The translations under genes were made by a program, and so were the position numbers. A stretch of 32,275 bases of DNA from Verrucomicrobiales bacterium (GTDB lineage Bacteria; Verrucomicrobiota; Verrucomicrobiia; Methylacidiphilales; JAAUTS01), in the NCBI GenBank assembly GCA_031266335.1, contig JAISBF010000020.1, positions 1-32,275 on the forward strand. The letters run 5' to 3'. This document shows positions 25,301 through 31,747 of this stretch, piece after piece. Within the stretch, counting starts at the first letter, position 1. Each line of letters begins with the position of its first letter. The notes under the pieces are model-generated. The model searched no databases. It had not been told where the DNA came from and saw only the letters and a list, made by a program, of their open reading frames with translations.

Positions 25301-25509
25301 AACCACGCGGTGTCCCAGGTCGCGCCCCACGCGTCGCCAGCCGCGAACGGGCGGTAACTCTGCTGCAACGCCGCCGCCGCCGGCACCGGATCGCCGTGTA
25401 CCTCGTAAATACCGAGTTCCAACGGTCGCTGACCGTGATAAATGATGGCCTGGATTTGTTGCAATAGATTGGCGATGCGCCCCTCGGTCAGCTTGGGATG
25501 TTTGTGCAT
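22363..25509 (-). CDS. GH38 family alpha-mannosidase
   Basis: The ATG at 25509 gives 1048 aa; an in-frame extension upstream covers an inverted-repeat region and is not credible. Releases mannose from alpha-mannosides (EC 3.2.1.24). An N-terminal beta domain (residues 1-240, [21 protein letters not shown]) precedes the GH38 catalytic domain. There, [12 protein letters not shown] holds the zinc ligands His254 and Asp256, and [15 protein letters not shown] holds the nucleophile Asp366. Further family segments are [41 protein letters not shown] and [11 protein letters not shown]. The C-terminal beta-sandwich ([40 protein letters not shown]) is complete. There is no signal peptide, so it should act in the cytoplasm on imported mannosides. 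Several TVSV/TVSE readings of the dispersed word lie in the sandwich domain. Confidence 0.95.
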   Translation of the reverse strand: [1048 protein letters not shown]

Positions 25510-25554
25510 AAACAGCGGCAAGCTATCACTGGCAGCGGGGTTGACAATGTTTAA

Positions 25555-25669
25555 TTGAAGATTGATTATTGAAGATTGATTATTTGGGAAATTTGCGCCT
25601 CCGGCGATTTTGTAGCTAATTCCGCCGGAGGCGCTGTTTTTACAAATATTCAATAATCAATAATCAATT
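25555..25669. repeat. Nested inverted repeat with ATTGATTATTGA arms and GC-rich inner stem
   Basis: Outer AT-rich arms (25555-25586 and 25644-25669) are built from ATTGATTATTGAAG-like units. The inner stem is perfect over 12 bp: GCGCCTCCGGCG at 25595-25606 and its complement at 25623-25634, followed by TGTTTTT. It resembles a terminator but lies upstream of the GH38 gene, not at a gene end. Confidence 0.7.
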
Positions 25670-25693
25670 CCTCCATGCTCTCCCGGTAAAAAA

Positions 25694-25797
25694 ACTGCGC
25701 CAGCACTGGGAGCGCCGGCTTCCAGCCGGCTGGTTCACCTGCCAAGGTCAGTCTGCCGGCAAGGATGCCGGCGCTCCCAGTGGCCGAGACGCGGAGT
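25694..25797. repeat. Second copy of the GC-rich palindrome, centre inverted
   Basis: The left arm (25694-25719) is identical to that of the copy at 18346. The centre is the reverse complement of that copy's centre. The right arm is altered after CTCCCAGTG (GCCGAGACGCGGAGTTTT instead of CTGGCGCAGT). The half copy at 26424-26459 has the same altered right end, so two sequence variants of the arm exist. Confidence 0.8.
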
Positions 25798-25808
25798 TTT
25801 TAAAAAAA

Positions 25809-25881
25809 ATAATCTCCATGCTCTCCATGTTCTCCCTGTAAAAAATTTCTTCGCGCCTTTGCGCCTTTGCGTTAATGAAGC
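25809..25881. repeat. Right half copy of the composite CTCCATG/CAAAG palindrome
   Basis: CTCCATGTTCTCCCTGTAAA followed by CTTTG units and GCGTTAATGAAGCTCTCAGG. A short fragment of the inner arm (CTCCATGCTCTCCCGGTAAA) also precedes the GC-rich palindrome at 25671-25690. It forms the upstream region of the small PEP-CTERM gene. Confidence 0.7.
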
Positions 25882-25946
25882 TCTCAGGTAAAATTGCTTT
25901 GCGTTCCCGGCGTCTTTACGTTAGAAAAATCGCCAACACCTATCAT

Positions 25947-26423
25947 ATGAACTTGAAACTATTCATCCTCAGCGTCCTCGGCATTGCCGCGTTGCACCTC
26001 ACCGCCAGCGCGGAAACCCAAACCGACGCCAACGGCACCCTCATCATCAGCACCAATGTCGGCACTGTGAGCGACTTGATTCTGAACGACGGCGCCGTCC
26101 TGGTGGTTGACCATAACTTGAACAACGGCGGGCTGCCGCTGACCGTCACCGGTTCTCTTGACTTCAGCTCCCTCACCGTGGATTTTAGCAACATCTTCGT
26201 GCAAAACGGCCAGGACTACGTTCTCATCGACTACTCCGCCGCCACCGGCAGCGAGGGCAACTGGACGCTCACCGCCATCGGCCTGGGCGAGGGCCAGCAA
26301 GGCGGCTTCTTCACGCAAGACGGCCTGCTGTTATTCAACACCGCCGCCGTTCCCGAACCGTCCACCTGGCTCCTCCTCGGCGCGGGGTTGGGCGCGCTGA
26401 CGCTCATCCGCCGGCGGCAATGA
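25947..26423 (+). CDS. Small PEP-CTERM protein
   Basis: The ATG at 25947 gives 158 aa. An upstream ATG at 25875 lies inside the CAAAG repeat and would put a basic stretch before the signal peptide, so it is rejected. The signal peptide is NLKLFILSVLGIAALHLTASA. The mature part (about 110 aa) is a short beta-rich sequence (TLIISTNVGTVSDLILNDGAVLVVDH; SLDFSSLTVDFSNIFVQNGQDYVLIDYS) resembling the last repeat and C-terminal segment of larger autotransporter-like PEP-CTERM proteins. The C-terminal tag is VPEP, the helix WLLLGAGLGALTLI and the end RRRQ. It may be a small independent surface protein or the remains of a longer one. A half copy of the GC-rich palindrome starts directly after the TGA. 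Confidence 0.8.
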   Translation: MNLKLFILSVLGIAALHLTASAETQTDANGTLIISTNVGTVSDLILNDGAVLVVDHNLNNGGLPLTVTGSLDFSSLTVDFSNIFVQNGQDYVLIDYSAATGSEGNWTLTAIGLGEGQQGGFFTQDGLLLFNTAAVPEPSTWLLLGAGLGALTLIRRRQ

Positions 26424-26459
26424 CCGGCGCTCCCAGTGGCCGAGACGCGGAGTTTTTTT
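26424..26459. repeat. Half copy of the GC-rich palindrome
   Basis: CCGGCGCTCCCAGTGGCC followed by GAGACGCGGAG and a T7 run, identical to the right end of the copy at 25694-25797. It begins at the base after the PEP-CTERM stop codon. Confidence 0.75.
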
Positions 26460-26463
26460 AGTT

Positions 26464-26636
26464 AGCTTCATTAACGCAAAGGCGCAAAGGGACAAAGGAA
26501 CAAAGAATTTTTTACAGGGAGAACATGGAGTTCACGGAGGTTTTTTAAAAAAATAATCTCCATGTTCTCCATGTTCTCCCTGTAAAAAAAATTTCTTCGT
26601 GCCTTTGCTCCTTTGCGTCTTTGCGTTAATGAAGCT
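26464..26636. repeat. Composite nested palindrome, full copy
   Basis: The best-preserved full copy. Outer arms AGCTTCATTAACGCAAAG... and ...CTTTGCGTTAATGAAGCT. Inner arms TTTTTACAGGGAGAACATGG and CCATGTTCTCCCTGTAAAAA. About 173 bp. It lies between convergent genes and ends one base before the GT4 stop codon. Confidence 0.85.
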
Positions 26637-26637
26637 C

Positions 26638-27810
26638 TCAGTCAGCGATTTCCCGCTCGTACCCCGCGAGGATTTTCTCAAACGACCTGGCCCAACTGTA
26701 CTCCGCCAACACCTTGGCCGCCGCCGTCGCGCCCAAGGCCCGGCGGTCCAGCGTCGCGTAGCGCCGAATCGCCGCCGCCAGCGCCGCCGGCGTGTTCTCC
26801 GCCGCCCAATGCTCCAGCCCGGCGAAAATGTTCGCGTCCATGTAACTGCCGCGGATGCCGACCACCGGGCAGCCGCACGCCTGGCTCTCCAGCGCCACCA
26901 GCCCGAACGTCTCGCACACGCCCGGATGCACGAACAAGTCCGCCGCGCGGTAATAACCCGCCAGCTCGCCGCCGTTGGCGCAATAGGGCCGCCAGTGCAG
27001 GCGCGGCGCGGTCCGTTGCGCCGCCAGCACCAGCGGCCGTTGCGCGCCGTCGCCGATGATGAGCAACTCGAATTTCACCGCCGCATCACGCGCCAGCAAT
27101 TTGAACGCCTCCACCAGCGTCCCGGTGTTTTTCTCCCCCGCCAGCCGGCCGACGTACAATAATAAGATTGCCTCGTCAGCGACACCGAGTTGTTGCCGCC
27201 AGGCCGTCCGTGTACCGTCAGCGTCAGCGGCGCCCGGCCGGAAAATTTCCGTGTCCACGCCGAGTTGCACCGCCGCGGCCCGGCGCACGCCCCATTGCCG
27301 CAGCAGGTCGGCCAGGTACACCGACGGCACCAGCGTGCGGTCGAAAGTGTTGTACAACCGCCGGATGTAGTCCTGCGCGTACGCCATGCCGACCTCGCGC
27401 AGCCACGGCCCGCAATATTTGAGCGCCGTGCGCAGGTACGCCTCGGGAAAATGCGAGTGATAAAAACCGACCACCGGGACGCGTAACTCCGCGCCCGCCT
27501 GGATCATGCGCCAGCCGAGCTGGTACGGGTCGCCCGACTCGATGATGTCGGGCCGCTGCTCATACACCATTTGCGCCGCCTGTTTTAAATTAAATAATAT
27601 GCGATAGCGCGACGTGCGGTTGATTTTCGGCGACGCGACGGTACACGTCGTCAGCCGCCCCTCGTTGACCGTCTCCGTGCGCTCGCCCGGAATAATCAAC
27701 ACATGCTCGTGCGCCGTGTGGCGGAGGAGGTAGCGGCGTTTCTCCGTGAGATACCGCCGCACGCCGCCGCCGACCTCGGAATAAAATTGCGTCGCGTCGC
27801 AGATTTTCAT
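26638..27810 (-). CDS. GT4 family glycosyltransferase
   Basis: 390-aa enzyme of the GT-B fold. The N-terminus MKICDATQFYSEVGGGVRRYL carries the Gly-rich acceptor loop. The C-terminal Rossmann half has YVGRLAGEKN (donor phosphate binding) and HPGVCETFGLVALESQACGCPVVG with the E-x7-E motif typical of GT4 retaining enzymes. Such proteins transfer a sugar from an NDP-sugar to lipid, glycan or small-molecule acceptors; the sugar is not predictable here. I chose the ATG at 27810; a TTG two codons upstream is possible. It starts 9 bp after the cupin stop codon, so it is probably the third gene of the rhaB-cupin-GT4 operon. The GTCAGCGTCAGCGG double word at about 27,214 encodes the ADADG linker between the two halves. 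Confidence 0.88.
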   Translation of the reverse strand: MKICDATQFYSEVGGGVRRYLTEKRRYLLRHTAHEHVLIIPGERTETVNEGRLTTCTVASPKINRTSRYRILFNLKQAAQMVYEQRPDIIESGDPYQLGWRMIQAGAELRVPVVGFYHSHFPEAYLRTALKYCGPWLREVGMAYAQDYIRRLYNTFDRTLVPSVYLADLLRQWGVRRAAAVQLGVDTEIFRPGAADADGTRTAWRQQLGVADEAILLLYVGRLAGEKNTGTLVEAFKLLARDAAVKFELLIIGDGAQRPLVLAAQRTAPRLHWRPYCANGGELAGYYRAADLFVHPGVCETFGLVALESQACGCPVVGIRGSYMDANIFAGLEHWAAENTPAALAAAIRRYATLDRRALGATAAAKVLAEYSWARSFEKILAGYEREIAD

Positions 27811-27819
27811 GATCAATTT

Positions 27820-28176
27820 TTACGCGCCATAAGTGTCCTCGTGCGCGTACGGCGGCGCGCAACAGCACAGGAACCGCAGCGCCGTCAGCGCCCGCAGCTG
27901 ATGCCACGCGCCGGGCGGAATCAGCACCGCGTCACCCTCGGCGACCGCGCGCGTCTCGCCGTCCACTTCCATCACCCCGCGGCCGGCGAGCACGAAATAA
28001 AATTCCTCGCTGAGCCGGTGATAATGCCGGTCGGTCGCGCCGCCGCCGGGCAGCGTCGCCTCGGCCAAACTCTGGTTGCGCACCGGCGCGTTGGCGCGGT
28101 CAAGGATGCTGCGGATGGTGGAGCCGTCCTTGGTGGTGAACGGCGACTGCGCGGCGAGGTTGTTAACAGTCATCAT
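27820..28176 (-). CDS. Single-domain cupin protein
   Basis: 118 aa with one conserved beta-barrel. Motif 1 is HYHRLSEEFYFVLAGRG, with the metal-ligand pattern H-x-H-x4-E. Motif 2 is PPGAWHQL with a final His. Small cupins of this type bind a metal and act as isomerases, epimerases, dioxygenases or sugar sensors. It lies between rhamnulokinase (10 bp upstream) and a glycosyltransferase (9 bp downstream), so a sugar-related role is likely, but no specific reaction can be assigned. Either of two adjacent ATG codons may be the start. Confidence 0.85.
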   Translation of the reverse strand: MMTVNNLAAQSPFTTKDGSTIRSILDRANAPVRNQSLAEATLPGGGATDRHYHRLSEEFYFVLAGRGVMEVDGETRAVAEGDAVLIPPGAWHQLRALTALRFLCCCAPPYAHEDTYGA

Positions 28177-28186
28177 AAACGCATCA

Positions 28187-29656
28187 TCAGCGGCCGGGCA
28201 GCGCGGCGAACCGCGCGGCGACGGCCTCCCACGCGGCGGGGTGGCGCGGCCGGTAGGTTTGGGTGGCGAAGGAACGGCGCGCCAGAGCGCGGCCCGCCGC
28301 CAGTGACGGCAACTCGCCGAGCGCGATGAGTTGCAGCAAAATGTTGCCGATGGAGGTCGCCTCGACGGGGCCAGCGATGACCGGGCGGCCGGTGGCGTCG
28401 GCGGCCAGCTGGTTGAGCAGCGTGTTTTGCGCGCCGCCGCCGACGATGTGCAGCGCCGCGGCCGGCGCGCCGGTGAGTTGTTCCAATTGCGCCAGCGTGA
28501 CGCGATACTTCAGCGCGAGGCTCTCGAAAATGCAGCGCGCGAACTGCCCCGCGGTCGATGGCGCGGGCTGGCCGGTGGCGCGGCAAAAATTCACGATGGC
28601 GGCGGGCATGTGCGCCGGCGCCTGAAACTCGGCGGCGTCGGGGTCAATCAGCGACACGAAGGCGTCAGCGTCGGCGGCTTGCCGGGCGATGGCGGCGTAG
28701 TCGGGCGCGCCGCCGTCAGCGTCCCAAACCCGTTTGCATTCCTGCAACAGCCACATGCCGGCGATGTTTTTCAAAAAGCGCGTGGTGCCACACACGCCGG
28801 TCTCGTTGGAAAAACCGGCGGCGAAGCTCTCCGGCGTCACCACCGGCGCGGCAAGCTCGCGCCCCATCAGCGACCAGGTGCCGGAGCTGAGAAACACCGT
28901 GCCGGCACCGTCACCGTCAGCGGGCACGCCGGCCACCGCCGACGCCGTGTCGTGGCAGCCGGGCGCGATGACTTGCAGCGCGGTCGCGCCGACCTCGTGT
29001 TGCACCGCCGCTGACAGTGGCCCGATGACCGTGCCGGCGTCCACCAGCGCGCCGAAAATCTTGGCCGGGAAACCCATCGCCGCCAGCAGCGCCCGGTCCC
29101 ACCGCTGCGTCCGCGCGTCGAGCAACTGGCCGGTGCTGGCGATGGTGCGCTCGTTCATTTTTTTGCCGGTGAGCAGATAGTTGATAAGGCACGGCATGAA
29201 CAGCAGGCAGTCGGCGTCGGCGAGCCGCCGTTCCGCTAACAACTGGTACAACGTATTGAAAAACATGAACTGGATGCCCGTGCGGCGGTAAATTTCCGCC
29301 CGCGGCATCAAGTCGTAGGCCCGCGCCATCATGCCGTCGGTGCGCGCGTCGCGGTATTGGAACGGATTGGCCAGCAGCTCACCGTCAGCGCCGAGCAGCC
29401 CGTAGTCCACGCCCCAGGTGTCCACGCCGAGGGACACCACTTGCGGGCCGTACTCCGCCAGCGCCAGCGCGAGGCCGGCCTTGACGTGGCCCAGCAGCTT
29501 GGGGAAATCCCAGTGCCAGCCGTCGGCCGCGCGCGCGGCCTCGCTGGGGAAGCGGTTCAACTCCCGCAGCGTCAGCGTCGCGTCACGATAAACCCCGGCC
29601 AGCACCCGTCCGCTGCCCGCGCCCAAATCCACCGCCAAACAAACTTTCGCCGCCAT
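28187..29656 (-). CDS. rhaB: Rhamnulokinase
   Basis: Phosphorylates L-rhamnulose to rhamnulose 1-phosphate (EC 2.7.1.5), a FGGY-family kinase. The ATG at 29656 gives 489 aa, the same length as E. coli RhaB; a longer upstream reading is arginine-rich shadow sequence over the divergent gene. Motifs: DLGAGSGRVLAG at residues 10-21, VVSLGVDTWGVDYGLLG, NPFQYRDARTDGMM, FMFFNTLYQLLAE, APGCHDTASAVAGVP, FLSSGTWSLMG and IVGGGAQNTLLNQLAADATGRPV. All are rhamnulokinase-type rather than glycerol- or xylulokinase-type. Rhamnose isomerase (RhaA) and aldolase (RhaD) genes are not in the window. It leads the operon with the cupin and the GT4 gene and is divergent from the polysaccharide deacetylase, 76 bp away. 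Confidence 0.92.
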   Translation of the reverse strand: MAAKVCLAVDLGAGSGRVLAGVYRDATLTLRELNRFPSEAARAADGWHWDFPKLLGHVKAGLALALAEYGPQVVSLGVDTWGVDYGLLGADGELLANPFQYRDARTDGMMARAYDLMPRAEIYRRTGIQFMFFNTLYQLLAERRLADADCLLFMPCLINYLLTGKKMNERTIASTGQLLDARTQRWDRALLAAMGFPAKIFGALVDAGTVIGPLSAAVQHEVGATALQVIAPGCHDTASAVAGVPADGDGAGTVFLSSGTWSLMGRELAAPVVTPESFAAGFSNETGVCGTTRFLKNIAGMWLLQECKRVWDADGGAPDYAAIARQAADADAFVSLIDPDAAEFQAPAHMPAAIVNFCRATGQPAPSTAGQFARCIFESLALKYRVTLAQLEQLTGAPAAALHIVGGGAQNTLLNQLAADATGRPVIAGPVEATSIGNILLQLIALGELPSLAAGRALARRSFATQTYRPRHPAAWEAVAARFAALPGR

Positions 29657-29732
29657 AAATGCAAGGCCATCAGCATACGCGCGGCACATTCTGATTGCCA
29701 AGTTTTTCCCGCGTCCGCATGATGCCGCACTC

Positions 29733-30533
29733 GTGACCCGCGCCGAATTCCTCAAACTCATCGCCGCCGGCGCGCTCGGCGTCGGCGCCTGGCCGCGCCT
29801 GGTCACGCGCGGGTTCGCCCGGCCGCTCACGGTCAGCGGCGCCGCGCCCGGCGACACGACCGGCCAACTCTGGCAGCCGGTGCCCCCATTGTCAGCGGAA
29901 CCGCCGTCGCCCACCCGGTTCGCCTCCTCCGGCCCCGGCCTGGGCAACCGCATCGCCATCACTTTTGATGACGGGCCGACGCCCGGCGTGACCGAAAAAG
30001 TGTTGCGCGAACTGGACCGGCGCAACGTCAGCGCCACGTTTTTCATGATCGGCCGCAATGCCGAGCGCTATCCCGGCCTGGCGCGGGAAGTCGCCGACGC
30101 CGGTCACGAAATCGCCAACCACACCCACACCCATCCGCCGCTCAGCGCCCTGTCCCCCGCCCGCGCCAGCCATGAAATGCGCCAGGCGCAGGACGTAATC
30201 ACCACCGCCACCGGTCGCGCGCCCAAATGGCTGCGCCCCCCTTACGGCGCCTTTCACCGCGAGGCCCAAGGCCCGCTGGCCCGGTCGCTCGGCCTCGGCG
30301 TGTTGTACTGGTCGGTGGATCCCCGCGACTGGGCGCGGCCCGGCGTGAATCAGATTATCAACCGCGTGGTCAGCGCCACCGTGCCCGGCAGCATCATCCT
30401 CAACCACGACTTGCATGCCCAGACCGCGCAGGCCGTCGGCGCCATGTTGGACCGGCTGCTGGAGAAGGATTTCAATTTCACCCGCGTTTCCGGTTTCCTC
30501 GGCGAGCCTTACGGCCCCTATCAGGCGGGTTAA
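29733..30533 (+). CDS. Secreted polysaccharide deacetylase (NodB homology, CE4)
   Basis: 266 aa from a GTG start; the nearby ATG codons are out of frame. Residues 2-30 form a signal sequence of the pattern TRAEFLKLIAAGALGVGAW, close to a twin-arginine signal (TRREFLK) but with Ala in place of the second Arg. The NodB domain covers residues 73-230: TFDDGPTP with Asp79 and Asp80, the metal ligands His130 and His134 in NHTHTHP, RPPYGAF at 168-174, SVDPRDW at 194-200 and LNHDLH at 223-228. The enzyme would remove acetyl groups from peptidoglycan or an exported polysaccharide. The proline-rich segment 30-70 after the signal contains LTVSG, a product of the dispersed word. Divergent from rhaB. Confidence 0.92.
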   Translation: MTRAEFLKLIAAGALGVGAWPRLVTRGFARPLTVSGAAPGDTTGQLWQPVPPLSAEPPSPTRFASSGPGLGNRIAITFDDGPTPGVTEKVLRELDRRNVSATFFMIGRNAERYPGLAREVADAGHEIANHTHTHPPLSALSPARASHEMRQAQDVITTATGRAPKWLRPPYGAFHREAQGPLARSLGLGVLYWSVDPRDWARPGVNQIINRVVSATVPGSIILNHDLHAQTAQAVGAMLDRLLEKDFNFTRVSGFLGEPYGPYQAG

Positions 30534-30549
30534 CTCTGAACTCCTGCCG

Positions 30550-30640
30550 CCAAGACGCCAAGGCGCGAAGGTTTTTCACCACGAAGACACGAAGGCACAA
30601 AGTATTTTTTCAATCAAACTTCGTGTCTTGGTGGTGAAAA
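30550..30640. repeat. CACGAAG inverted repeat overlapping the glycerate kinase 3' end
   Basis: Left arm TTTTCACCACGAAGACACGAAG (30573-30594), itself made of 8-bp units and preceded by CAAGACGCCAAGGCGCGAAG. Right arm 30619-30640 is complementary with one mismatch. The right arm lies within the last codons and stop of the glycerate kinase gene. Confidence 0.8.
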
Positions 30641-31747
30641 CAACACCCGTTCCGCCGCCAACTCCAGCAACTCGGCGGCGCGGGCCACGGAGTCCGCTGA
30701 CGATGCCGCCAGTTCCCGCAGACTGCATACCGCCGCGAACCCGTCCCGCAACACCTCGTCACGGTCAGCGTCCAGTTGCCCGACAATCGCCGCCACCGGC
30801 ACGCCCGCCGCCCGCCCCGCCCGCAGGATGCCGTAGGCCGCCTTGCCGTTGCGCGATTGCGCGTCCAGCCGCCCCTCGCCGGTGATGAGCAAATCGGCGC
30901 CGGCGAGCCGGTCGCGCAGCCGCGCCTCGCTGACGATGAGGTCGATGCCACTGCGCAGTTCCGCGTGGAGAAAACCCAGCAGCGCCGCGCCCAAGCCGCC
31001 GGCGGCACCGGCGCCCGGCAACTCGGCGATGTTCCGGCCGAGCAAACGCCGCGCCGTCAGCGCGTAGTGCGCCAGCGCGGCGTCGAGTTGCGCCACCATC
31101 GGCGGCGTCGCGCCCTTTTGCGGGCCGTACACCGCCGACGCGCCGCGCGCGCCGCACAACGGATTGGTCACGTCGCAGGCGACCAGCAACTCGCAATCAG
31201 CCAGTCGCGCGTCCAGCCCTGACCAATCTATCGCTGACAGTCGCGCCAGCGCCGCGCCGCCCTCCGGCAGCGGCGCGCCGTCGGCGTCGAGCAAGCTCAC
31301 CCCCAGCGCCCGCAGCAACCCCGCCCCGCCGTCGTTGGTCGCCGAGCCGCCGAGGCCGATGATCAAACGCCGGCAGCCGCGCCGCAGCGCGTCGGCTATC
31401 AATTCGCCGGTGCCGGCGCTGCTGGTGACCAGCGGATTGCGCTCCGCCGCCGTCAACAGCGGCAAGCCCGACGCCGCCGCCATTTCAATCACCGCCGTGC
31501 CGTCGGGCAGCACGCCGTAGGCGGCGGTGATTTCCCGCATGAGCGGGTCGTGCGCGCGGACGCTGACAGTGACCCCGCCGCGCGCCACCGTCAGCGCCTC
31601 GACCGTCCCCTCGCCGCCGTCAGCGACGGGCACCTTAACCACCGTCGCTGACGGTGACACCCGCCGAATCCCGCGTGCCACCGCGTCCGCCACCGCCGCG
31701 GAGCTGAGACATCCCTTGAACGAATCACTGGCCACCACGATTTTCAC
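30614..31747 (-). CDS. Glycerate kinase (GarK/GlxK family)
   Basis: Phosphorylates D-glycerate (EC 2.7.1.31 or the 2-kinase 2.7.1.165). The GTG at 31747 gives 377 aa, the usual length of the family (about 375-380). The N-terminus KIVVASDSFKGCLSSAAVADAVARGI is diagnostic, followed by VPVADGGEGTVEAL, EMAAASGLPLL, TSSAGTGELIADALRRGCRRLIIGLGGSATNDGGAG, DVTNPLCGARGASAVYGPQKGA and TGEGRLDAQSRNGKA. The last eight residues (FSPPRHEV) and the stop codon lie within the CACGAAG repeat, so the natural C-terminus may have been replaced by repeat sequence. A stretch reading ALTVARGGVTVSVRAHDP early in the protein comes from three neighbouring copies of the dispersed word. No operon partner is seen; glycerate would come from glyoxylate, sugar-acid or serine metabolism. 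Confidence 0.93.
   Translation of the reverse strand: MKIVVASDSFKGCLSSAAVADAVARGIRRVSPSATVVKVPVADGGEGTVEALTVARGGVTVSVRAHDPLMREITAAYGVLPDGTAVIEMAAASGLPLLTAAERNPLVTSSAGTGELIADALRRGCRRLIIGLGGSATNDGGAGLLRALGVSLLDADGAPLPEGGAALARLSAIDWSGLDARLADCELLVACDVTNPLCGARGASAVYGPQKGATPPMVAQLDAALAHYALTARRLLGRNIAELPGAGAAGGLGAALLGFLHAELRSGIDLIVSEARLRDRLAGADLLITGEGRLDAQSRNGKAAYGILRAGRAAGVPVAAIVGQLDADRDEVLRDGFAAVCSLRELAASSADSVARAAELLELAAERVLFSPPRHEV

Noticed and set aside
25510-25653. 48-residue N-terminal extension of the GH38 mannosidase
   Set aside because: Encoded by a nested inverted repeat; the family start fits the ATG at 25509.
29657-30058. 134-residue N-terminal extension of rhamnulokinase
   Set aside because: Arginine/proline-rich sequence antisense to the deacetylase gene; family members begin at the ATG at 29656.
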